DNA of 64,000 bases from Cordilura impudica (taxonomy: Eukaryota > Arthropoda > Insecta > Diptera > Scathophagidae): assembly GCA_963682025.1 (NCBI GenBank), contig OY821518.1, positions 10,382,590 through 10,446,589 on the forward strand, in the 5' to 3' direction. Shown here piece by piece: positions 47,301 to 56,250 of this stretch. The stretch's first letter is position 1. Every line of letters starts with the position of its first letter. Below the pieces are notes generated by a model. The model saw only the letters and a program-made list of their open reading frames with translations, had not been told where the DNA came from and ran no database searches. A program made the translations under genes and the position numbers.

Positions 47301-48711
47301 TGGCTTTTTTGAACTGTGAATGTTTTTGTACAACTATTATGTTCAACCACTAAAATATTACAACAAACACACTGGGTTTTATGTTTCTTTTAAGGGTATC
47401 TACATATTTTTGCTCCTATCAAAGCACAGTGATGCCTGATTTGGCCCATTTTCAATAACAACCTGCTGGGAATTATGGCAAATTATATTATTGTAACCTT
47501 ACCCAGCAAAATGTTTTTTTTTTTTTTTGTGAATGAGCGTGAATTCAACAGACAGACGGGCAGAAGGTCATTGCTACATCAACTCGAGCTGTGATAAGGA
47601 TCAAGAATATAGAGGTATATACTTTATGGGATCACAAGAAACACACTGAACAATTTTATTTTTTCAAGAGGTTTTTCAAAGTTTTATTCATATTTCGTAA
47701 CCCTTTATTTCGTAACCCTTTTGACGATTTTAAATAGCAACTCCTTTGTGATGTTAATAAATGATTTTATACAAAAACGAACGGTCTTATCTTAGATATT
47801 GACGGCGTGATCGTGATTTCCACAGACACACGGACAGACGGTCATCGCTAAATCAACTTCCCTTGATATAATGATCAAGAAAATATATGGTTTTGGGGTC
47901 TCCGGAATTTATTTCGATGCGTTACAAACGGAATGACAAACCTATATATACCCTCTGACACTGAGGTGTGGAGGGTATTACGTCTTTACTTGAGTTCCGC
48001 GAATTGTAGCTATCTATAAAAAAAAGTATACGCCACATATATTTAGCACAATTAATTTTTTTTAAAAGGTTACGCTATTGGAACCGAATGTTTTTCATTC
48101 GTCTTATGCAGTAAAACCGCTTTCCATTTTTCGCTTTAAATTGAATGTATACCTGTAAAACTAAGCAAACAAACATCGAGATAAGGAAAAAATATAAAAG
48201 GTCATAAAAAAAAGTTTGGCCTGAGACCGCCAAAAACTCTTTTAGTATACTGACAAGGTACTTTCACCCTGACTTGGATTTAGTCATTCCCCAGAAAAGG
48301 ACCCCGAAAATTTTCCACGATGTTATTGTATTTGTATTTTTAAAATTTATTTGTGATCTAACCATTTCGTGTACATTCCATTCCATCTGTAATTTTATTA
48401 TTAAGAGCGTATTATTCCGGAAAAAGGGTATTCTATTTTTTCGCTAAAAATGTTAATATGTATATTGGAAGCTGGTGTTGAGGCATAGTTTTTATTATTT
48501 TATAAATAAAACAAGTTTTTTCCCCATCTTTTTGTTTTCTTTTGTGAAACCAAATTTATAACTGAAACGCGGCGATTAACAGGTTAATTGTTTCGTAATT
48601 ATGTTTAAAATAAAATAATAAATTCTTATAATTTAATTTTTTTTACAGATTGTTCCTGCTTCTTCAGATGCTTCTGACGGTTTTGCTAACCCAAAACGTG
48701 TTAAGTATTAA
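33406..48711 (+). CDS. Six-exon gene for an unrecognised coiled-coil protein
   Basis: Exons: 33406-33611, 33679-34099, 41715-41810, 42042-42179, 42239-42589 and 48649-48711. All introns have GT...AG ends. Phases fit without a stop and total 1275 nt, giving 424 aa. Intron lengths are 67, 7615, 231, 59 and 6059 nt. The product is basic at its N-terminus (KPQVKKPKPSFDNF), then a long lysine/glutamate/glutamine-rich coiled coil through exons 1-4 (about residues 25-260). After that comes a polar, probably disordered tail with a basic patch (KKRRGQL) and acidic run (DDESDNDN), ending NPKRVKY. No catalytic domain, signal peptide or membrane segment is seen. The KKRR patch could be a nuclear signal, and the plan recalls chromosome- or centrosome-associated scaffolds, but that is a guess. 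A further exon inside the 6-kb intron cannot be excluded. Confidence 0.8.
34362..34760. mobile_element. Short mariner-derived MITE in intron 2
   Basis: 399 bp, TA-flanked. The ends read inward GGTCCCAGAACAACCCGA (left) and AGTCCCAGAACAACCCGA (right). It is an internally deleted relative of 31369-32160, with no coding part. It contains an A run of about 21 bases near 34625. Confidence 0.75.
34763..35840. other. Intron 2 sequence without recognisable content
   Basis: AT-rich, with no element ends or coding stretches that I can support. Confidence 0.35.
35841..36323. mobile_element. 483-bp palindromic foldback element
   Basis: Arms of about 200 bp: 35841-36050 is almost the perfect reverse complement of 36120-36323. 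The outer end is GAACGTTCACATT; the inner part includes AAGAGCAACCTTA and CAATCGAAAGGTCTCAAAG. The loop is about 70 bp. It is non-coding, and a single strand could fold into one long hairpin. Confidence 0.75.
37421..38223 (+). mobile_element. PIF/Harbinger derivative with TAA duplication
   Basis: 803 bp with ends GCCTGTTTC on both sides, flanked by TAA at 37418-37420 and 38224-38226. The other foldback arm shows the empty site. A 3-bp TAA/TTA target duplication is diagnostic of PIF/Harbinger. Confidence 0.7.
37772..37833 (+). pseudogene. First coding-exon fragment of a Harbinger nuclease
   Basis: Translates to NRLCRRNLRDASNVLEIPEER, followed by a donor-like GTAAGT. R-R-x-LRDxSNxLEIPEER is the N-terminal signature of PIF/Harbinger transposases just ahead of the helix-turn-helix. 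The rest of the nuclease is missing, so the element cannot move itself. Confidence 0.55.
38679..38997 (-). mobile_element. Non-autonomous Helitron inside the foldback right arm
   Basis: Minus-strand ends TCTATAATATTAATAGGC (38997) and CTAG (38679), flanked by A and T. The undisturbed target is present in the opposite arm near 38380-38400. About 70 bp shorter than the other copies because of internal deletions. Confidence 0.78.
39940..41174 (-). mobile_element. DD41D mariner, second copy of the split subfamily
   Basis: Left end AAGGGTCCGCCA after TA (39940). The right inverted repeat is mostly deleted, leaving ACACCCTTTA (41169-41178). It lies in intron 2 of the coiled-coil gene, antisense. 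It provides the Transib-free version of the 6541 element. Confidence 0.75.
40043..41092 (-). pseudogene. Mariner DD41D transposase, frameshifted
   Basis: Start at 41092 (MLVYTLEQRWEILRHYFENHGN). The frame breaks near 41005, reopens through RTDFGRREAPSAPYVRYLVKK to near 40640 (KWACDRLTEDADFAKK) and breaks again. A third piece, 40477-40043, carries IWFQQDGA, CDLTPLDYYLWG and the C-terminus. The 41-residue spacing between the last two catalytic aspartates is intact. At least three frameshifts or small indels make it inactive. Confidence 0.75.
42790..43030 (-). repeat. Fragment of the AACAAGTAAGAG dispersed family
   Basis: Reverse complement of the part seen at 2430-2580 and 48150-48320, including CCCTGACTTGGAATTTC and GTTCTTGAGTTACGGCTG read on the minus strand. 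Confidence 0.4.
43245..43570 (+). repeat. AACAAGTAAGAG dispersed repeat, copy 1
   Basis: Starts AACAAGTAAGAGGG, followed by a short hairpin around TTCGGCTCTGCCGAA, then GATACCCTCCACCC, ATTGGGTACGG and TTTAAAGTTAATTG. Non-coding. Confidence 0.55.
43571..43716 (+). repeat. tRNA-derived SINE candidate
   Basis: About 146 bp inserted in a dispersed repeat, at a point where the sister copy (near 45057) continues without it. It holds a perfect RNA polymerase III B-box, GGTTCGATTCC (43612-43622), in a tRNA-like context (ATGGGTTCGATTCCCACC), followed by an A run. The A-box is not clear, so this could be an eroded SINE or a tRNA fragment. Confidence 0.4.
43719..43905 (+). repeat. AACAAGTAAGAG dispersed repeat, copy 2
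   Basis: Starts AACAAGTAAGAGTGTTGAATT and carries the same internal blocks as copy 1 and copy 3 (44741). Truncated after TTGCTTTTCTTG. Confidence 0.55.
44505..44740 (-). repeat. Partial heptamer-array element: short array plus conserved arm
   Basis: Short heptamer-like stretch (44515-44625), then AACGATAAAAAAAATATGTGG and CTTGCTTAGGCCAATGTGAC, ending at AATAAGAAGAATTACAACAT. It shows the arm without the Helitron present at 17738. Confidence 0.55.
44741..45070 (+). repeat. AACAAGTAAGAG dispersed repeat, copy 3
   Basis: Starts AACAAGTAAGAGTGTTG with hairpin TTCGGCTGGGCCGAA. Begins exactly where the heptamer-element arm ends. Confidence 0.55.
45175..45966 (+). repeat. (GTCY)n hairpin-ended repeat, full copy
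   Basis: Left hairpin at 45175, (GTCC)4GTCTGTG tract at 45307, and an intact right palindrome at 45931-45954 followed by ATTTTCTTACTT. It directly abuts a heptamer array at 45967. Confidence 0.7.
45967..47222. repeat. Heptanucleotide array, (TTTTTCA)/(TTTTCCA) type
   Basis: About 1.25 kb of 7-bp repeats dominated by CATTTTTCATTTTCCA. It produces long overlapping open frames of Phe/Ile/Ser/His repeats that are not genes. Confidence 0.85.
45967..47979 (-). mobile_element. Heptamer-array element, TTTTCCA variant
   Basis: On the minus strand: TATACCCTCCACACCTC end (47979), GTCY-like tract near 47830, then a diverged middle, the conserved AACGATAAAAAAAATATGTGG block (47250-47271), then the array. 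Same order of parts as 17410-19870. Confidence 0.5.
48150..48320 (+). repeat. Fragment of the AACAAGTAAGAG dispersed family
   Basis: Shares ATAAGGAAAAAATATAAAAG, CACCCTGACTTGG and GGACCCCGAAAA with 2460-2590. Confidence 0.4.
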
Positions 48712-48910
48712 TTGTACCACTTTAAATCCTTATGTATCATTTGAATATTTATTTTTCATTTTTAACGAAATCAAATATGAAATATTTTTTTTTTTTTTGT
48801 TAAGTTTACTTTTTATGTTAATTTATGAGGAAAAAAATGTTACTGCCAAACGTTTGTATTTAATATTCGATGATATATTGTAGATATCGTATGCGTTTAT
48901 ATTATTATTA

Positions 48911-48916
48911 AATAAA
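48911..48916 (+). terminator. Candidate polyadenylation signal of the coiled-coil gene
   Basis: AATAAA 200 nt after the stop codon and only 23 bp from the stop codon of the convergent dioxygenase gene. The two 3' ends therefore probably overlap or abut. Confidence 0.45.
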
Positions 48917-48938
48917 TGCGTATCGATTATCGATCAAT

Positions 48939-50108
48939 TCAATCAATTATTCCCAAAACTCTAGCTTTACTTAAATAATCAGTTCTCTGAACATAACATC
49001 CGGTCATGGTTCGTTGACCTGTATAAGCGTAACGTCCATGGAACACACGCCAGTTATCAAATATCACTATAGTACCAGGTTGTAGCTTTAAGCGCCACTG
49101 ATGATCCCGACTTTGCACAATTTCTACAAGAAGTCGAAAACATTCATAGAATTCAAACATTTCCTTTTGCGGTATAGTATCGAAAACAGCACGATCGTAG
49201 ATATTAAAACGCAGCTGTAATATTTCTTTTGTAACAGGATCTAATCTTATAATTGGTGCCGAATGTTTATGATGTTGTCCGTCTTCTATATATTCAGCCG
49301 GTACGTGTACTTTAGTTAATATTTCAAAAGCCTTAGGATTTCTTCTTTTCAATTCTAGAGCACAATACAAACCATCGACAAAAAAGTTCTCACCACCTTC
49401 GCCATTCTCGTGTTGTAGACAATGTAAAGCCTGCAAACCAGCAGCATCACAAAAATAAGTGTTATCGGTATGAGAGCCAAGATATTCCTTGGTGTATGCA
49501 GTATCAGCATGATCGGAAGAATCGGAAAAAGTGTACATGTCACCAAAAAAAGTTCTCATTACCGGAAATACTCGACGTATGGCCATTTCTGTCATAGTGG
49601 TATTTGCTGGCACTTCATCTATAAATACTAAACCATAACGTATCATAGATGTTACCAAAGCCTTAACACACGAATCGTTGGCTATTAAATCGGTAAGTTT
49701 AAAACGTAAATGTCTTTCATTTTGTAAAATTATGGGTAAATTCCAAGAAGTTTTAGTCGAATCATAATGTTGACTTATTGTTTTGCATTTCATTAAAGCC
49801 AAATGTAAAAATTTCGAATCATATTCCGAAACATGGCCATCCGTCCCTAAAATTGAAATCATTTGACGTGTCTTTACAAATTCCAATTGAACACCGGCTC
49901 AACTATACTTACATTTTATATGCAATAGTTTTCCATTTTCTGAATAGCTTAGCTTTTCTGGTTTAATATCTTTTGGTATGTCTAGCAAATTGTATTTCTT
50001 TTGTTTCGTTGCAAAATTGTAACACTTGATACATGTACAGTGATCTCTTAACCAAAACTCATCAATTTCCAGAATTTCGTCATGAGCAAGAAATTTGATT
50101 TTCAACAT
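48939..50108 (-). CDS. Gamma-butyrobetaine dioxygenase family enzyme
   Basis: Fe(II)/2-oxoglutarate dioxygenase of the carnitine pathway family (gamma-butyrobetaine to L-carnitine, or the related trimethyllysine hydroxylation). Two exons, 50108-49913 and 49846-48939, joined across a 66-nt intron with GTAAGT donor and TTTTAG acceptor. The splice makes the codon for W66 in KWTDGHVSEY; without it a TGA interrupts the frame. The 367-aa product has the N-terminal zinc site (C24, C26, C29 and H70), the iron facial triad H191-x-D193 (GSHTDNTYF) and H335 (RVFHGRYAY), and 2-oxoglutarate-binding arginines nearby (R337, R344). No mitochondrial presequence is evident, which favours gamma-butyrobetaine dioxygenase over trimethyllysine dioxygenase. 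It converges on the coiled-coil gene, with stops 228 bp apart. Confidence 0.9.
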
Positions 50109-50658
50109 TTTGAATGTTTTAAACTTGACTTCTAGGAGTGTACTAATTTTTCATACTTTAATTCAAACCAGATAAGCTATGCTATTCTGGATTTCATTAA
50201 ACTGATAAGAAATGTTGATGTGTGTAATAATTATGGATCTTTGCTCTATCTCTCTCTATTTGTATTCGTATATGGTTTTTTAATGAAAATCATAAATTAT
50301 TTTAAAGTCAGTCAATGATCCTTTATGGTTGACGACAAAAGACTTCCCTTTCCATTGTGTGTGTGTTCTTTTTTTAATTTACATTATCAATCTAATTTTC
50401 ATCGCATTATCTTTGGCATTGCAATTGTTTTATATTGACAATATTCTATTATCACTGTTATTTGTTTGTCTTAATTTATTTATAAGCTATTTTAAGATTT
50501 AGATCTTTGCATGGGGTTTACAACTACCACTTACACTTTGAAACTTATGAAAAATAGCAGAGGCAAAAGAAAACAAAAACAAATTATAGCCGGTTTGAGC
50601 CAACTATGCGATGCCCTATGCCATAATTTTACGGTCACAGCTTTAATAATGTTTTATA
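50109..50658. other. Upstream region of the dioxygenase gene
   Basis: Presumably holds its promoter and 5' UTR. I see no element ends or other genes. Confidence 0.35.
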
Positions 50659-51503
50659 CAGTAATCCTCGGTTAATTACCTCGTCAAAATTTGCAAGATT
50701 TTTGGGTAATTATGCGGGTAAAGTATTTAAACGAACACCTTTGGATGAATACTTTTAAATACATCAAAAAGGCAATTATCCGAACATATGTAAAGCAGGT
50801 CTATTAAAATAATTTAAACATTTTATTAAATAAAAATAATTCAATGTATCACATAAAGAACTAAATTGCAAACACTTTTTGGTATGTTCCCACAGAGTTA
50901 CACAATAATAATGTTAGACGTTCTTTTTGAGATTTACTGCCTTTGACTGAGTCCCCTTTTCGAATTAATGTTCCACGTGGCAAAACTTTATAAAAAAAGG
51001 CTACTCTCATCAGCATTAAATATATTTTCAGGAGTATAACTTTGAAGAATTGAGGAAAAATTGTTACTTTCCAGAAAATTTCGGGCACATTCACGATCAT
51101 TTTTATTACTTTATCCATGTATCTTTGTGAATTTTATGTTTTCTCCCCTCTGCCACCTCCACAACCAACTGTTCGGTTCAAAATCTGAATTAATTTTTAT
51201 AGCCAACTCCTTTGCTCTATTCATTACCAATTTTCTAGAAATGATAGCATTATTCAGGCGCATCCGGTTAAAACATATCGTGAGCCATTAAGTATTTTGT
51301 GTAATTAAATTAAGGAAATTAAATGGAAATTTTATTTTCTGGATAAAATATTTGAGTTAATTACACGAATTGGGTAATTAAGCGAAAGTTAATTCACCGT
51401 GGGGTTTTGTTAGAAAAAGTGAGCAAAAAAGCGGGGGCTTAGAATTCGAGGTAAATAAGCGTGAAAGGTAATTCAGCGTGGGGTAATTAAACGGGTTATA
51501 CTA
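50659..51503 (-). mobile_element. pogo/Tigger-like element, internally deleted
   Basis: 845 bp, flanked by TA. Left end CAGTAATCCTCGGTTAATTA; the right end read inward is TAGTATAACCCGTTTAATTA. These resemble Tigger/pogo termini (CAGT...). It contains a piece of a DDE-type transposase on the minus strand. Confidence 0.65.
50861..51118 (-). pseudogene. pogo/Tigger (CENP-B-like) transposase fragment
   Basis: The segment FYKVLPRGTLIRKGDSVKGS, then KSQKERLTLLLCNSVGTYQK, is the conserved core that follows the first catalytic aspartate in pogo/Tigger and related CENP-B/jerky transposases. The preceding NADE motif is replaced by LMLMRVA, probably through a frameshift. The DNA-binding N-terminus and the C-terminal catalytic part are missing. 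Confidence 0.65.
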
Positions 51504-51629
51504 TATAGCATTTACCAAATTTGGTAATGTTTACCGGCTGTGCTAAATTTGTATAATTGTATGAAAAATGTATCCAAACTATTTTTGAGTAAAATACAGT
51601 GCCAGACAAAAAATTGCCATAGTAATTAT

Positions 51630-53235
51630 TCTCAGGTTAAACCGATTTTTTAATATAAAAAATTATTTTTAATGAGGATTATCTGACTGCTAAGAGAAAC
51701 ACAAATAAAATTATTGAAAAGGCCAAATCCGGTTTTTATGCTGAAACGTTTTCTTCCGCCATTGGCTCCAAAAGAACACGGCAAACGATACGCGAAATTT
51801 GGTATCGGTAAATGTACGAATCGAGAACCATGTTCGATTGATGCCAATACAATCAATACAAAGTTTTTAAGTGTTCCTGTGGTTTAAGCAGATAAAGATT
51901 ATTATATTAATAATCACTTGAATAATAATTCTGAATCTTCTTTTTCTTTTGCTGAAAAAGACCAATGTGACATTTTTGAGCCACTATTATTCTCACTGTA
52001 ATCAAATGACCTCCTAGGCATTTTAACAAATTGAATTGTAATGTAAGAATGTGCTCGGATGACGTTCAACTTTATACCAGTTGTAGTAATGCCCTAATCG
52101 ACCAGTGTATTATCTCTATTAAATAATCAGCAACTCCATCGTATTTATACATGGGCAACGGCAAATGGTTTAGAGATAAATCCGAAAAAATCTAAAAGCA
52201 TTGTAATTCAAAAGTGACTTTCCAAACTAAATATTATACCTAATATCTATAATATTAATAGGCTACTCGATTTCTTGTGACCGAAGTTTTGTTCTACCGT
52301 TTTATCCCGATTTTGACCAAACGAATATTATTTGAAAGGTACTTCTTTTTTGCCGTTTTGCAGATTTACAGATTCTAATTTTTTTTTCCTTTATTTTGAG
52401 TAATTTGCATTTAAAGTTGCTACTAAAACATACATGAAATTATACACATACACAAAATTATACATATGCGTGTTTTACTAAATATGTTAGTGTGTTTGTT
52501 AATGAGTTTGTTAACTTCATTCACTTCATTCACAGCTTTATTTTTCAACTTAGCCAATATACAAACCAACACTTTTATATCTTATTATAATCTTATTAGC
52601 CAATATACAAACCAACACTTTTATATCTTTATTGAAAAATAAAGCTGCCTAGAAATTGCACTCGAATTTCGACCGATGGAATCTGCTAGTATGTATTTAT
52701 AAATAATCAGAAAATTTAAATAGTAAAATCTGCTAAGAATCTAGGTATATTTTTTAATGACACTCTTACGTGGTTGGGCCACATTAACTATGCTAGTGGG
52801 CGTACTTTCTCTATGACTAGAACACTTTGGCAAACTCAGCATTGTACACCTATGAAAATAAGAATCCTACTTGCCAAAACTTATCTAATGCCCGTTTTAC
52901 TATTAGTTAAATGTGATAAAATTAGTAAAAGGAAATTGAATGTTGCATTTAACAACATGATCCGATACTTGTATGGACTTAATAGGCGTTCTAGTGTATC
53001 TTTGTTTTCATCTCAGCCATATAGGCCTTTCTTTAGAAAATCTTTTAAACATAAGAGTTTTAGTTTTTTTTTTTTTTTTACATAAAATAGTATATACCCA
53101 GAAACCAGATCATCTATACGGCAAACTTTATATTTCAGATATAAAAGTTCATTATCGGAGTGGCATTTCTATATATTCGCAGTATCTCTCTGGAATTCTA
53201 TACCCCATAGCTATCAACCTTTAAGTAACGCACGT
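51630..53235 (+). pseudogene. Degraded jockey/I-like LINE polymerase, split by a Helitron
   Basis: Collinear pieces of a non-LTR retrotransposon ORF2 can be read: IIEKAKSGFYAETFSSAIGS (about 51705), a degenerate catalytic box CSDDVQLY (52053-52076), WATANGLEINPKKSKSIVIQ (52150-52212), then after a 444-bp Helitron LGIFFNDTLTWLGHINYASG and IRYLYGLNRRSSVS (52740-52995). The most conserved polymerase core upstream of the DD box is deleted, and several stops and frameshifts are present. It is an old, inactive copy. Confidence 0.65.
52246..52689 (+). mobile_element. Non-autonomous Helitron inside a LINE relic
   Basis: 444 bp from A|TCTATAATATTAATAGGC to GGAATCTGCTAG|T. Longer than its sisters because an internal segment of about 60 bp (AGCCAATATACAAACCAACA...) is duplicated in tandem near 52553-52625. 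Confidence 0.8.
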
Positions 53236-53303
53236 AAATTTTAAGAAAATATTTTTAAACTGTTTTCGGCATAACTATTTAAAACATCAAATATTATTTG
53301 ATA

Positions 53304-53487
53304 CTAGCAGATTCCAGCCCTCGAAATTCGAACGCAAATTCTAGGAAATTTTATTTTTTCATTAAATAAAGACCCTAAAAGTATGCTAATCAATTATAGC
53401 CAATTCACAAATCAACGCAAAGAACAAACTCATTTTTATTACAAACACATTAACAAATTTAATAAACACACACATAACACTGTATAA
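53304..53487 (-). mobile_element. Helitron copy truncated by a (GTCY)n repeat
   Basis: The CTAG end and hairpin are intact at 53304-53335 (preceded by A). The copy stops at TGTATAATT where a (GTCY)n repeat begins, and no continuation is found beyond it. Confidence 0.65.
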
Positions 53488-53950
53488 TTATACCCTATAC
53501 CACTATGTGGTTTGGGTATAATGACTTTGTGCTGCTGTTTGTAACTACCAAAAATATTTGACCTAGACCCATCTTTTATTCTACCGATCGAATCAGAATC
53601 ACTATCTGATCAGAATCACTATCTGATTCGATTTAACGATGTCCGTCCGTCCGTCCGTCTGTGTGTCCATGTAAAGCTTGTAATCAAACTGCAGGTCGCA
53701 AATATGAATATAATTTGGTATATAAGCTTTTTTCGGCCATAGGATGAACGCTATTGAAATCGGTGAGAATCGGTCCATGTTCAGACCTAGCCCCCATACA
53801 AATGACCCCTATGAAATCAACATAAATTGCCATAAGATCCAAATTATCATATAAATCTTAGTCAAATTGGATTTGTATGTGTTTATTACATCCATTAATC
53901 AGTAGTCCAAAAATGATCCCTATGGGACAAATCTTAGTCATAGGCCCCAC
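53488..53950 (+). repeat. (GTCY)n hairpin-ended repeat, 3'-truncated
   Basis: Left hairpin and GTCC tract are present, with a local duplication of AGAATCACTATCTGAT. The copy breaks off at TAGGCCCCA, 20 bp from the end of the small reading frame at 53971. Confidence 0.6.
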
Positions 53951-53970
53951 CTATTCTTAAGATTTTCTCT

Positions 53971-54171
53971 TTAAATTTGCTGCCTTCGGCGATCTTTTTT
54001 CCGCATACTTGATAGAAGATTAGGGCTTTTCTTCGCTAATTCCCTCAATTTCGAGCGGCGTATTTTCATTCTCATTGCAGCATTTTCTAAGTACTTCTCG
54101 TGCTTGACGGGATCTGCTTTAATTCTTTCGCGATATTGTCGTGCTGCATTTTTATTATTATTTTCACTCAT
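53971..54171 (-). CDS. Possible small basic protein or terminal exon
   Basis: A 66-residue frame starting MSENNNKNAARQYRERIK and rich in Arg/Lys. The pattern AARQYRERIKADPVKHEKYLE...RRSKLREL occurs in many insect hypothetical or transposon-associated proteins; its function is unknown to me. The ATG directly follows a good acceptor (TTTTTTTGCAG), and a donor GTAAGT lies at 54232, implying a 61-nt intron (54172-54232). A further exon ending MQFVISTPHPVK before GTAAGT may lie near 54394-54359. The sequence just past its stop is a broken repeat, so the gene may be truncated. Confidence 0.4.
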   Translation of the reverse strand: MSENNNKNAARQYRERIKADPVKHEKYLENAAMRMKIRRSKLRELAKKSPNLLSSMRKKDRRRQQI

Positions 54172-54739
54172 CTGCAAAAAAAGTAAGCATATATGCAAAA
54201 CAATACTTTTCTGTCTAAAATGTCCAACTTACGATGACGAACGCAACAAACTTTTGATTTAAATTCAAACTTTCTCAAGAGGAAAAGCACACAATTTTTT
54301 TTTATTTTTAAGTTAAGCTCAATTAACTCTGTTTATACAGTAATTTTCAACTACTTACTTTGACTGGATGAGGAGTACTGATAACAAACTGCATTTTGCG
54401 ACCACGAACGTTACATAGAAATAGCAGGGGAAAGAAAATCAAAAATTTTACGTTTGTCGATGCATGCCTTATCTATGCTTCTATTTTTGTATTAGTTAGT
54501 TGTTAGTATAAAGATCTTGAAAGAAGTTGCAACCATAAAACGAATATATAATAAATGACAAAGAAAAGCAAAAGCAGCACTAAAAGTCGCCAAAAATGAA
54601 AAAAAAAAAACATATTTGTGAGTTTCTGTGCAAATATTTCACAACAAAAGCATAAAAAAATGCAAACTCATTATATTCTTTCAATTCAAACATTTCTTTA
54701 ACAATATGAAAGAAAAAAACATTTATTTATAAAATTTTA

Positions 54740-56250
54740 TTTTTTTCGTCGTGGTGGACCTTTTTCTGGATTGGCCCATATATATGTTCCTTTCACTCCA
54801 TATCACCATAACAAGGTGATTCCAATAATCTCGATCTTTACTTCGTTCTCCTGCAGATGCAATCTTGAAAGTTCTGTTGTTAGTTGCCGCTTCCAGGTAT
54901 GCGCTGGTCTCCCGACTCGTCTGCTTCCCTGCGGGTTCTAATATAGGCATTTCTTGGAAATATCATCGTCTTCTGGTTTACGGTTTACGGAGGGTGTGAC
55001 CTATCCAACTCCATTTCCGCTTCTTTATTTCCGTTCTAATAGGCTGCTGGTTTGCCTCCATCCAGAGTTGGTTGTTGGACATTGTTACAGGCCAGAAAAT
55101 CTGTAAGATTTTGAGGAGGCATTGTATGTCACTTGGTGCCATGTTCCAGGTCTCGCATCCATATAACAGAATGGATTTTATGTTCGAGTTAAATAATTTG
55201 ACTGTGGTTTGTTTCGAAATATTAGAAGATTTCCAAACCTGGTTTTACTGGGCCAATGCACTCCGCGCCTTATACTCCGCGCCTTATTTATGCGACTGGA
55301 TATATCTGCTGCTGAGCCACCGGTTGTCTCAATTGTGCTACCCAGGTAGAAGAACGACTTAACATCTTCAATATCTTGATCACATACGAAAAAATGGCGA
55401 TCTCTGTTGCTATTTTGTTTTGGGTACATTTATCTTTAGCCCAACCAATTTTGCGATGTCATTGATGGTGGAAATTTTCGACTGCATCTCTGAGAATGAG
55501 TTGCTAAGTAGGCATATGTCATCGGCATAATCTAAGTTCTCCAACCGTCCTTGTAATCCCCACATAATACATCTTTTATGATAGCTTGTTGCCTTCTGCA
55601 CCACAGCATCGAGGACGTAGTTTAAAAGTAGAGGCGATAAGACACAACTCTTCTAAGTCCAGTTTTCACCGTGATCCTGTTTCTAAGTTGTTTTTCACAC
55701 CCGGCAAGTGGCATTCTTGTACAGGGCTTTGATTAGCCGTGTTAATTTTTCGGGGACACGCTTGCTTACCAGTGAGTTCCATATAGCGTTATGGTTAAGT
55801 GTGTCAAAGACCTCAAAGTCTATAAAAATGAGGTATAATGGTGATCGCCATTCCACTGATTGTTCAACGACTGTTTACTTGGTCAACACAAGATTTTCCG
55901 GAGCGAAAGCCAGCTTGCTCATTTCTGAGTGATGGGTAAATTATTGTCGAGAGTCTTTTGTTTGTAATATGAGCAATTTCCTTATTTACCGTGTATAACA
56001 AAGTTCTGCCTCTCCAATTCTTCCTTGGTCAAATCACCTTTTTTGGGATGATTTATAATGACTCCATCAGACAGCTCGTCACGTAAAGATTCATGGGCCC
56101 AAAACACTCTAATAATGGGTTCCAGCAGTCGTGCACTGGTTGTTCGGTCGGCTGTAAGCAGTTCTGGAGAGATATTATTTAAACCAGGAGATTTGCTTGA
56201 TTTGAGAGATCTTGATTCGCTAATTTCACTTATCTAAGGGAAAGCAGTAT
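54740..56250 (-). pseudogene. RTE-like LINE reverse transcriptase relic
   Basis: On the minus strand, collinear reverse transcriptase blocks run from SSKSPGLNNISPELLTAD (about 56200) through LSDGVIINHPKKGDLTKEE, then ALYKNATC, RLENLDYADDICLLS (catalytic YADD box, near 55550), GLKINVPKTK and FYLGSTIETTGGSAADISS (near 55350), to GRPAHTWKRQL near the C-terminus (about 54900). The order and motifs match the RTE-like branch with a C-terminal GRP-x-x-TW motif. Stops and frame changes occur every 60-80 codons, so it is inactive. The endonuclease domain is not seen. Confidence 0.7.

Noticed and set aside
55708..55932. 74-residue plus-strand frame
   Set aside because: It is antisense to the RTE-like reverse transcriptase relic.
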